From: an uncultured Clostridia bacterium
GTDB lineage: Bacteria > Bacillota > Clostridia > Monoglobales > Monoglobaceae
Direction of reading: 5' to 3'
Length of the DNA stretch: 64,000 nucleotides
NCBI GenBank assembly: GCA_934454115.1
Contig: CAKSFQ010000010.1
Span: 1 to 64,000, forward strand
This document shows positions 37,007-44,198 of the stretch, one piece after another. Within the stretch, counting starts at the first letter, position 1. Each line of letters begins with the position of its first letter. The notes below the pieces were generated by a model that was not told where the DNA came from, made no database searches, and saw only the letters and a list, made by a program, of their open reading frames with translations. The translations under genes were made by a program, and so were the position numbers.

Positions 37007-37333
37007 AACGCTGCCAAAACTGGCAGCGTTTCAGACTGTCGAAAAAGTTAGTTTTCAGCAAGATATTGCTTTGAATTGATTGCCCAAAGCCCGCGTCACA
37101 TCTGCCTGCGCAATGGCTCGGTTTGACAAAACCCGTCAAACCATCGCCTAGGCTTCGGCGCTGCTCCTTTTTCCCAAAAATCAAGTAAGATTTTTGGGAG
37201 ACCCTATATATGCTTTCCAAGCCGCAGCGGCAATGTCGCAATATCTTGCCGAAAACGGCGTGAAATCAAAATGAAATTTTTCGCAAAATAGGGTTTATTG
37301 ACACGCTCAAACGCTGCCAGTTTTGGCAGCGTT
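37007..37333. repeat. Repeat R3: 327-bp element bounded by identical palindromic hairpins
   Basis: Both ends are AACGCTGCCA-4 nt-TGGCAGCGTT, each a hairpin; the loops AAAC and GTTT make the ends inverted copies of one another. Beyond them the left has AGACTGTC and the right, inverted, AGCGTGTC. Further in lie inverted AGCAAGATATTGC and GGCAAGATATTGC, and a central CCCAAAAATC-GATTTTTGGG hairpin. No protein is encoded. The outer T-runs make the right hairpin a terminator for the plus strand and the left hairpin one for the minus strand, so the element sits between, and terminates, the convergent AbrB and ricT genes. Confidence 0.75.
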
Positions 37334-37344
37334 TTTCGTTTTCT

Positions 37345-38454
37345 CTAAGAGTGGTGATAACCGCCGTTATGAGAGTGCGGTGTTTTTTTCACCGTATTTT
37401 GTGATTCCTCCCGGGGTTGGGGGTTGTTCCCGGCGGCATTCTTTTTTCCGCCGCGACGCCGGCGTCTGCGCCGGGGTTTTGGCTCCCCTGCGTCCTTGCG
37501 GTCGGATTGCGCATCGGACGGAGAAGGGGTTTCGTTATTTTCTTTTTCCGCAGCAGTGTTTTCTTGAAACATTTCATCCGCTATGTCACTTTTTAAATCA
37601 TGCGCAGCGTCCTTCTGCTTAGCGGATAGCTTGCTGCGCTTTGACAGCGGCTGAAACTCACCGAGCTTATAGTTTTCAAATTTAACCAGATCGTCGTTGT
37701 CGTCTAAAAACTTTACACGTATCTGACCCTTTAAGGTCGCAGTGTCTGCGACAGTTCCGATGCCGTCCGGGGTGCTGACCTTTTCCCCTTTGCGCGGCAT
37801 TTTTTTCAGCATATCGTCATAGACGTTCTGCTCATATTGCAGACAACACATCAGCCGTCCGCACACGCCGGAGATTTTGGTGGGATTCAGAGACAGACCC
37901 TGTTCCTTTGCCATCTTGATGGAGACGGGATGAAAGTCGTTTAAAAATCCGCTGCAGCAGAGATAACGGCCGCAAATGCCGTAGCTGCCAAGCTGCCGTG
38001 CCTCATCGCGCACACCGATCTGACGCAGCTCAATGCGCGTCCGAAAAATTCCGGCCAGGGACTTTACCAATTCACGAAAATCCACCCGACCGTCTGCGGT
38101 AAAGTAGAACAAGAGCTTGCTGCGGTCAAAGGTATATTCCGCATCGACCAGCTTCATGTCCAATTGATGCTCCGCAATTTTTTCAACGGTAATGGTAAAG
38201 GCCTCTTTTTCCTTTTCCTTATTTTCTTCTGCCTGCCGAAAGTCTGCCTCTGTCGCAATGCGGATAATGGGCTTGAGCGGCGGAATAATTTCTTCCTCCG
38301 CGACCATTTTGTTTGCAATCACAACCTTGCCCATCTCAACGCCGCGCGCGGTCTCTACCAGAACGTGGTCGCCGATTGCGGCAGTGCGGCCGATGGGGTT
38401 AAAGTAATAGGTCTTTCCGGCGCTGTTGAATTTAACTCCTAGAATTTCTACCAT
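37345..38454 (-). CDS. ricT: PSP1-domain protein, RicT (YaaT) family
   Basis: The 369-residue product has the PSP1 C-terminal domain typical of RicT: GKVVIANKMV near the start, RIELRQIGVRDEARQLG, the cysteine motif GICGRYLCCSGFL and a second CGRLMCCLQYE. In Bacillus subtilis RicT joins RicA and RicF in a Y complex that binds Fe-S clusters and promotes RNA processing and sporulation. The last 60 residues are an Arg/Lys/Gly-rich tail (RRRRRRRGGKK), probably RNA-binding. The start at 38454 has GGGAGGAAAT upstream and lies inside the end of holB (23-base overlap). This is the common holB-ricT order. Confidence 0.93.
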   Translation of the reverse strand: MVEILGVKFNSAGKTYYFNPIGRTAAIGDHVLVETARGVEMGKVVIANKMVAEEEIIPPLKPIIRIATEADFRQAEENKEKEKEAFTITVEKIAEHQLDMKLVDAEYTFDRSKLLFYFTADGRVDFRELVKSLAGIFRTRIELRQIGVRDEARQLGSYGICGRYLCCSGFLNDFHPVSIKMAKEQGLSLNPTKISGVCGRLMCCLQYEQNVYDDMLKKMPRKGEKVSTPDGIGTVADTATLKGQIRVKFLDDNDDLVKFENYKLGEFQPLSKRSKLSAKQKDAAHDLKSDIADEMFQENTAAEKENNETPSPSDAQSDRKDAGEPKPRRRRRRRGGKKNAAGNNPQPREESQNTVKKTPHSHNGGYHHS

Positions 38455-39412
38455 GGATTTCCTCCCAGTATTCCACTGCCATGCAGAGCACGGCGGCAGA
38501 GTAATTTGCATTTTGTTCAATCATTTTCTGATAATCAAGCGTAATCTCGCACAGGCGCATCGCCGAGCGACTCCGAAGCCGCGTACAAAAATCGGTAAGC
38601 ACAGCGGTCAGATCGGTATTGACAATGCCTGCGTGCTGCGGATTTAGCTTATAGAGCATTGCGTCCCGAAAGAAGGATAACACAACGCCTAAGATAAAGG
38701 AAACATCGGTGCGGTTCTTTTTTAAAAACCGAACCCAGTCGTACATATCCCGGTAAGTTCCGCCGCTGAGTGCGGCAATCAGACGGATACTGTCTCTGCG
38801 CATAGCTAAGGCGCTTTCGTCCTCAAAAAGCGAGAGCGCACGGCCGATCGATCCGCCGCTCAAAATAGCGCATTGCCGCGCCTCCTCCGGTGCAGCTTGT
38901 CTTTGGCGGATCAAATAATCCTGAACCTGCGCCTCAGAGAGAGGATGCAGGCGGAGGATGGGGGATCGGGATCGGATGGTTGGCAAAAAGGCATTGGCGT
39001 TTTCTGCCAGTAAAAGAATCACACAGTAATCCGGCGGCTCCTCAAAAACCTTAAGCAGACTGTTTTGTGCCGCCGCCTGCATGGTATCCGCATAGGGCAG
39101 GATATAAACCTTGTACGGCGCGCGGTAGGGGCGGATATAAATATCCCGTTTCATGGTACGTATTGTATCGACCAATACGGGTGTTTCCCGTTTGCCGGTA
39201 TCGTAGAGCAGGTTTGTAACAACTGTAAAATCCGGGTGGGAGTGCGGATCGGCCGTCTCTAAAAGAGCCGCGGCAAATGCCGTCGCGGTCGTCATACGGC
39301 CGGTGCCGCTCGCACCCTCTAAAATATAGGCATGGCCGACATGCCCGGAGTGAAGCGAATGGCGAAGCTGTGAGACAACCGTTTCGTTGCCGATAATCGT
39401 ATCCAGCGGCAT
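38432..39412 (-). CDS. holB: DNA polymerase III delta' subunit (clamp loader)
   Basis: The 326-residue AAA+ protein has HAYILEGASGTGRMTTA at residues 27-43. The Walker lysine position is Arg39, as in clamp-loader subunits that do not hydrolyse ATP. The usual four-Cys zinc module after the first helix is missing; LLETADPHSHPDF stands there. The SLLKVFEEPP box and the sensor segment FLPTIRSRSPILRLHPLSE are present. AAAGGAGG precedes the ATG. It lies downstream of the decarboxylase-like gene and overlaps ricT. The tmk and yaaQ genes often found here are absent. Confidence 0.9.
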   Translation of the reverse strand: MPLDTIIGNETVVSQLRHSLHSGHVGHAYILEGASGTGRMTTATAFAAALLETADPHSHPDFTVVTNLLYDTGKRETPVLVDTIRTMKRDIYIRPYRAPYKVYILPYADTMQAAAQNSLLKVFEEPPDYCVILLLAENANAFLPTIRSRSPILRLHPLSEAQVQDYLIRQRQAAPEEARQCAILSGGSIGRALSLFEDESALAMRRDSIRLIAALSGGTYRDMYDWVRFLKKNRTDVSFILGVVLSFFRDAMLYKLNPQHAGIVNTDLTAVLTDFCTRLRSRSAMRLCEITLDYQKMIEQNANYSAAVLCMAVEYWEEIHGRNSRS

Positions 39413-39432
39413 GGGCGCTTCCTCCTTTTTCT

Positions 39433-40794
39433 TTATTTCATGACGGTGATTTTTGATGCGTCGGTTTCGGTCTGTAAAAATGCCAGTGTTTCCTCGTCAA
39501 TACACTGTCCCGGAACAGTCAGCGCCGCCCCTGGCGGACAAACCGAAATGATTTGCGCCGCAGTTTTGCCAAGCGAATCCGCAAGCGGCAGGGTTTCTTT
39601 CTGTGCCATAAAGGCCTCGCGCGGTGTGCAGCGCATCCTTGGCATCGGCAGCGGACAAATCGGCTGCGCCTTCGGTTCTGCTGCTGCCGCGTCAATTTCT
39701 GTCAGTGCATGCTGCAGTGCGGCGATATCTTCTGCGGTGTCGGCGATGGTAAGGACGCACACCACGGTATTAAAATCCGCCATTTCCGGATAGATGCCAT
39801 AGTGCTGTTTCAAAAGTACCGCGGCCTCTGTGCCGGAATATCTGCTGCGCCGAAAATCAATCACCAGCCGCATGGGATCCTGTGCGCGGTGCAGCGTGCC
39901 CTCGTCGGCAAAGTCCAATGTGCCGCGCGTGCGGATCGTCTGTTTCAGGCGTTCAATCGCCCGAAGCTGCGGCAACGGAGAAGTCTCTTGCATGGTAAAA
40001 ATCGCCTCTTCCATAGAACTCATAAGAAGATAGGAGGGGCTTGTCGTCTGCAAAAGATAAAGCGCGTCGGACACCGTCTTTGGCGCAATGGAAGAATCCT
40101 TTCCGAGGTGGAGCAGTGAGCATTGGCCGAGCGCCGGCAGCGTTTTATGCGCACTCTGTATGACCAGATCGGCGCCTTGGCTGAGTGCAGACGGCGGAAA
40201 TGCCGAATCAAAGCAAAAATGCGCGCCGTGTGCCTCATCTACAATCAAAATCTTTTGATTGTGATGCAGCAGATTCGCAATTTCGGATAGCGGCGTGCAG
40301 ATGCCGTAGTAGGTGGGGCTGACCAGCAGCATACCGGCAACGTCCGGGTGTTCCTGCAGTGCCTGCGCCACCTGATCTTTAAAAAACCCGGTGTACAGAC
40401 CGCGTTTCCGATCAAAGACAGGAGACAAAAAGACCGGAGTCACGCCGGCAAGGATCAGGGCAGAAATCACGGATTTATGACAGGTGCGATCGACCAACAG
40501 GGCTTGTCCCTCTTTGCAGACCGCCAGAACAGCGGCCTGCAGACCCAAGGTAGAGCCGTTGGTCAAATAAAAGGTGTGTCCTGCGCCAAACGCCCTTGCG
40601 GCGTTTTCCTGCGCCTCTTTTAAGATGCCGGACGGATGCTGCAAATCGTCCGTTTCGTCAAATTCCGTCACATCAAGGGAAAAAGCGTCCCTTGCCCACG
40701 CAGCCGCAAGACCCCGTCCGCCCTTGTGGCCGGGGATATGAAAGCGGACGCGGTCTTTTTGAGAAAATGCTTTTAAAGCGTGATAAAGCGACAT
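39433..40794 (-). CDS. Orn/Lys/Arg decarboxylase-like PLP enzyme (YaaO/SpeA type)
   Basis: The 453-residue fold-type I PLP enzyme carries FHIPGHKGGRG near the start, TNGSTLGLQA for phosphate binding, DEAHGAHFCF with the cofactor aspartate and the Schiff-base lysine Lys217 in QSAHKTLPAL. A smaller C-terminal domain follows. Family members decarboxylate arginine, ornithine or lysine to polyamine precursors; the substrate cannot be read from sequence. The gene starts three bases after the glyS stop with no good ribosome site, which suggests coupled translation. yaaO precedes tmk-holB in many Firmicutes, and this is a shortened form of that cluster. Confidence 0.9.
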   Translation of the reverse strand: MSLYHALKAFSQKDRVRFHIPGHKGGRGLAAAWARDAFSLDVTEFDETDDLQHPSGILKEAQENAARAFGAGHTFYLTNGSTLGLQAAVLAVCKEGQALLVDRTCHKSVISALILAGVTPVFLSPVFDRKRGLYTGFFKDQVAQALQEHPDVAGMLLVSPTYYGICTPLSEIANLLHHNQKILIVDEAHGAHFCFDSAFPPSALSQGADLVIQSAHKTLPALGQCSLLHLGKDSSIAPKTVSDALYLLQTTSPSYLLMSSMEEAIFTMQETSPLPQLRAIERLKQTIRTRGTLDFADEGTLHRAQDPMRLVIDFRRSRYSGTEAAVLLKQHYGIYPEMADFNTVVCVLTIADTAEDIAALQHALTEIDAAAAEPKAQPICPLPMPRMRCTPREAFMAQKETLPLADSLGKTAAQIISVCPPGAALTVPGQCIDEETLAFLQTETDASKITVMK

Positions 40795-40797
40795 GGA

Positions 40798-42180
40798 TTA
40801 AAACCGAACGGCGTCACGGATATAGGGAATCAAATCCTCAATTTTAACGCGTTCCTGTTCCATACTGTCGCGGTGGCGAATCGTCACGCTGCCGTCCTCT
40901 TCCGAGTCAAAGTCGTAGGTGATACAAAACGGCGTACCGATTTCGTCCTGGCGGCGGTAACGCTTGCCGATGCTGCCGGATTCATCAAATTCGCACATAA
41001 ATTCAGCAGCCAGGCTCTGATAAACCTCTCTTGCCTTATCGGACAGCTTCTTCGACAGCGGCAGAACGGCAGCCTTAATCGGCGCAAGCGCCGGATGAAA
41101 ATGCATCACGGTGCGGACATCGTTCTTTTCCGGGTCGATGACTTCTTCGTCATAGGCCTCAACCAAAAATGCCAGCGTGACGCGGTCTGCGCCAAGCGAC
41201 GGCTCGATGCAGTACGGAATGTACTTTTCGCCGGATTCCGGATCATTGTATTCCATTTTTTCACCGCTGTGGTTGCTGTGCTGCTTTAGGTCAAAGTCGG
41301 TGCGGTCCGCAATTCCCCAAAGCTCGCCCCAGCCAAACGGGAACATAAATTCAATGTCTGTCGTTGCGTTGCTGTAATGAGAGAGCTCCTCCTTTTCATG
41401 ATCGCGGAGTTTAATATTCTCCTCGCAAATGCCGAGAGAAAGCAGGAAGTTCTTGCAGTAGTCCTTCCAGTATGCAAACCATTCAAGGTCGGTGCCGGGC
41501 TTACAGAAGAATTCCAGCTCCATCTGCTCAAACTCACGGGTACGGAAGGTAAAGTTGCCGGGCGTAATCTCGTTGCGGAAGGACTTTCCGATCTGGCCGA
41601 TGCCGAAAGGAATCTTCTTTCTGGAGGTACGCTGTACGTTTTTAAAGTTGACAAAGATACCTTGTGCGGTTTCCGGACGGAGGAAGATTTCGTTTTTACT
41701 GTCCTCGGTGACGCCCTGAAAGGTCTTAAACATCAGGTTAAACTTTCGGATATCGGTAAAGTTATGCTTGCCGCAGTTGGGGCAGGGAATCTGATGTTCC
41801 TTGATATAGTCTAACATTTTTTCGTTTGACCAGCCGTCTGCGGTAACCCCGGCGGCGTCCTCGATCAGCTTATCCGCGCGGAAACGGGTTTTACACTCCT
41901 TACAATCCATCAAGGGATCTGAAAATCCGCCGACATGGCCGGAGGCCACCCAGGTTTCCGGGTTCATTAAAATGGCGGCGTCCAGGCCGACATTGTATGG
42001 GCTCTCCTGGACAAATTTTTTCCACCATGCACGTTTTACATTATTTTTAAATTCGACGCCCAAGGGGCCGTAGTCCCAGGTGTTAGCCAGTCCGCCGTAA
42101 ATCTCGGAGCCGGCATAAACAAAGCCGCGGCCTTTGCACAGGGCAACGATTTTTTCCATAGTTTTTTCGGTATTTTTCAT
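40798..42180 (-). CDS. glyS: Glycyl-tRNA synthetase, dimeric (alpha2) type
   Basis: The 460-residue class II synthetase is the single-chain form, not the bacterial alpha/beta type. It has the N-terminal catalytic start [20 protein letters not shown], motif 2 around [21 protein letters not shown] and motif 3 near [18 protein letters not shown]-terminal anticodon domain covers the last 100 residues, with [20 protein letters not shown] 42180 lies 8 bases after GAAAGG; a GTG at 42189 is too close to it. It leads a minus-strand operon with the decarboxylase-like gene, holB and ricT. Confidence 0.95.
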   Translation of the reverse strand: MKNTEKTMEKIVALCKGRGFVYAGSEIYGGLANTWDYGPLGVEFKNNVKRAWWKKFVQESPYNVGLDAAILMNPETWVASGHVGGFSDPLMDCKECKTRFRADKLIEDAAGVTADGWSNEKMLDYIKEHQIPCPNCGKHNFTDIRKFNLMFKTFQGVTEDSKNEIFLRPETAQGIFVNFKNVQRTSRKKIPFGIGQIGKSFRNEITPGNFTFRTREFEQMELEFFCKPGTDLEWFAYWKDYCKNFLLSLGICEENIKLRDHEKEELSHYSNATTDIEFMFPFGWGELWGIADRTDFDLKQHSNHSGEKMEYNDPESGEKYIPYCIEPSLGADRVTLAFLVEAYDEEVIDPEKNDVRTVMHFHPALAPIKAAVLPLSKKLSDKAREVYQSLAAEFMCEFDESGSIGKRYRRQDEIGTPFCITYDFDSEEDGSVTIRHRDSMEQERVKIEDLIPYIRDAVRF

Positions 42181-42276
42181 TGTATTCACCTTTCTTCAAA
42201 ATGCAGCCGGCTTGCTGCATCTTGTTTAAAATGTTAGTCCCCACCGGCATGTGCCGCAAAAAGACTATGATTCTTT

Positions 42277-42305
42277 ATTATAATATAAAGATAAAAAAAT
42301 TTCAA
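42277..42305 (-). promoter_or_regulatory. Sigma-A promoter of the glyS operon
   Basis: On the minus strand TTGAAA (42305-42300), 17 bases, TATAAT (42282-42277). The roughly 90-base leader has short hairpins, one of them ATGCAGC-aagccg-GCTGCAT followed by TTTG, but is too short for a T-box. Confidence 0.8.
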
Positions 42306-42391
42306 GTATTATTCCCAAACTGCGTAAAAAACCGTAGCTTTGGGCTATTTGTCCGCCGTTTTGCATAAAAATGAAGAAAGGAGGAAGAGAC

Positions 42392-42973
42392 ATGCTGAAT
42401 ATTATTTGGGGCGGAATGATTTTGATTTCCCTTGTCATAGCGGTATTTACGGGGCATGTGGAGGAAACGGCGGCCGCCGCGGTTTCCGGCGCGGCAAGCG
42501 CGGTGGAGACCTGTTTTGCCCTGCTTGGGATTATGTGTCTTTGGACGGGGCTTGCCAAAATCGGCGAACGCGCCGGAATGGTAAAAGCGATGGTGAAATT
42601 GCTGCATCCGCTGTTTGGACGGTTGTTTCCGCGGCTCAAAAAGGATTCGCCGGCGGAGGGCAGTATGATGATGAATGTGGCAGCCAATCTGTTTGGCATG
42701 GGCAATGCGGCAACGCCGCTCGGTATCAAGGCCATGCAGGATTTGTACCGGGAAAACCGCTGCCGCAGCATAGCATCGGATGAAATGTGTCTGTTTGTGG
42801 TGCTGAACACTGCATCGATCCAGCTCATACCAACAACTTTAATTTCCCTGCGCCAGACCTACGGCAGTGCGGCGCCCGGCGAGGTAATCGTGCCGATCTG
42901 GATTGTCAGTCTGTGCGCGCTGACCGTCGGACTGACGGCGGCAAAGCTGATGGAGAGGAGGCGCCGCCTGTGA
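42392..42973 (+). CDS. spmA: Spore maturation protein A
   Basis: The 193-residue membrane protein of the nucleoside-recognition (Gate) family has about four to five hydrophobic helices, GMILISLVIAVFTG first. The motifs LKKDSPAEGSMMMNVAANLFGMGNAATPLG are contiguous; the NLFGMGNAATPLG part is diagnostic. In Bacillus, SpmA and SpmB are needed for normal spore-core dehydration. ATG 42392 follows AAAGGAGG; ATG 42371 lies before that site. A weak sigma-E-like pair (GGGCTATTT and CATAAAAAT, 42342-42372) may drive it. The stop overlaps the spmB start. Confidence 0.92.
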   Translation: MLNIIWGGMILISLVIAVFTGHVEETAAAAVSGAASAVETCFALLGIMCLWTGLAKIGERAGMVKAMVKLLHPLFGRLFPRLKKDSPAEGSMMMNVAANLFGMGNAATPLGIKAMQDLYRENRCRSIASDEMCLFVVLNTASIQLIPTTLISLRQTYGSAAPGEVIVPIWIVSLCALTVGLTAAKLMERRRRL

Positions 42974-43491
42974 TGATGATCTCCATGTTTGCAGTGCCCG
43001 TACTGATTGCGGCCTTTGTCAGTGTCGGCGCAGTGCGCCGTGTGGGCGTTTATGACTGTTTTGTGGAGGGAGCCAAGGACGGTCTGCAAAGCATGGTGGG
43101 CATTGTCGCGCCGCTGATCGGACTGATGGTAGCCATTCAGATGATTCGTGCCAGCGGTACGCTGGAGCTGATCGAACGTGCCTTGTCGCCGGTACTGCAT
43201 GCAATCGGACTTCCGGCCGATGTGTTGCCGCTGGCGTTGCTGCGTCCCATCTCCGGCAGTGCGTCAACCGCTATTGTGACCGACATCTTTCAAAACCTGG
43301 GGCCGGACTCTGCGGCAGGCAAGATTGCGTCCGTGATGATGGGCTCTACCGAGACAACGTTTTATACCGTTGCCGTCTACTTCGGCGCGGTGGGTATCAA
43401 AAATACAAGGCATACCATTGCCGCCGCTTTGCTGGCGGATTTTACCGGTATGACGATGGCGGTGCTGGTGACGCGTATCATGCTATGCTAG
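42973..43491 (+). CDS. spmB: Spore maturation protein B
   Basis: The 172-residue partner of SpmA. PVLIAAFVSVGAVRRVGVYD, the EGAKDGL motif, LRPISGSASTAIVTDIFQ and GSTETTFYTVAVYFGAVGI are family signatures. TGATG joins it to spmA. A strong bidirectional terminator follows. Confidence 0.93.
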   Translation: MMISMFAVPVLIAAFVSVGAVRRVGVYDCFVEGAKDGLQSMVGIVAPLIGLMVAIQMIRASGTLELIERALSPVLHAIGLPADVLPLALLRPISGSASTAIVTDIFQNLGPDSAAGKIASVMMGSTETTFYTVAVYFGAVGIKNTRHTIAAALLADFTGMTMAVLVTRIMLC

Positions 43492-43504
43492 ATCAAAAAA
43501 ATCG

Positions 43505-43553
43505 GGCTGTAAAAAATGCGTGTATTCGTAAGCACATTTTTTACAGCCTTTTG
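43505..43553. terminator. Bidirectional terminator between spmB and the nitroreductase gene
   Basis: GGCTGTAAAAAATG and its mate CATTTTTTACAGCC-like arm (with CACATTTTTTACAGCC at 43532-43548) close a long hairpin followed by TTTTG on the plus strand. Confidence 0.85.
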
Positions 43554-43556
43554 TCA

Positions 43557-44132
43557 TTATTTTACGTTGTATAATACATCGTCCAGGGCGCGTTTTGGCA
43601 CCTTCATCTTATTGTTTTCGTCCAGATAATACCGAACGTTTCCCTGTTCCATAGGGACGGCCGTGCTTTCCTGTGCCGGGTAACCGAGCGCGATCATATC
43701 AAGCACAGCCAGTGTATCCGGAAGCCGGAACAGTTCAGCAAGCCGGTTGCGGTCTAAGGCGCCCAGCCAGCAGGAGCCAAGACCGTAGCCCAGTGCGGCA
43801 AGCGTAATCGCCATGCCGGCAGCGCCGGTCTCTACGTCAAAGTTGTCGCTGTTTTTGATGCTGCGATCGCCTAAGATGGCAATGTATGCCGTTGGGCGTT
43901 CATCAGGCGCCGGCGTGCCGTCTTTTAAATAACCCGCCCATTTGGTGCAGGTAAAGACGTTGTATAATAACTCCGGCTCGTGGACAACGGCAAATTTCAG
44001 CGGCTGAACATTCGCCGGGTACGGCGCCAGCCGCGCACAGTCCACAAGCGCGGTCAAAACCTCGCGCGGGACGGGTTTTTGCTGAAATTTTCGGATGCTG
44101 CGCCTCTCTTTCAGGGCTGTTAAAAGATCCAT
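43557..44132 (-). CDS. Nitroreductase-family FMN flavoprotein
   Basis: The 191-residue product has the family start LTALKERRSIRKFQQKPVPR, whose SIRKF arginine contacts the FMN phosphate. It also has ARLAPYPANVQPLKF and the GYGLGSCWLGALDR segment near the cofactor. Family members reduce nitro groups, quinones or act in flavin chemistry; the substrate is unknown. AAGGAGG precedes ATG 44132; the frame upstream is open into the ppdK terminator and is not used. It follows ppdK on the same strand but behind a terminator. Confidence 0.88.
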   Translation of the reverse strand: MDLLTALKERRSIRKFQQKPVPREVLTALVDCARLAPYPANVQPLKFAVVHEPELLYNVFTCTKWAGYLKDGTPAPDERPTAYIAILGDRSIKNSDNFDVETGAAGMAITLAALGYGLGSCWLGALDRNRLAELFRLPDTLAVLDMIALGYPAQESTAVPMEQGNVRYYLDENNKMKVPKRALDDVLYNVK

Positions 44133-44154
44133 AGGACAACCTCCTTTTTTTCGC

Positions 44155-44182
44155 AAAAAACGGGCGGAGTAACCACCGCCCG
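44155..44182 (-). terminator. Terminator of ppdK
   Basis: On the minus strand CGGGCGG-tggttact-CCGCCCG is followed by TTTTTT, 17 bases after the ppdK stop. Confidence 0.88.
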
Positions 44183-44198
44183 TTTTAGTTGTCAATGA

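Noticed and set aside
42181..42276. T-box leader for glyS
   Set aside because: The leader is only about 90 bases and I see no T-box sequence or specifier loop, although hairpins occur.
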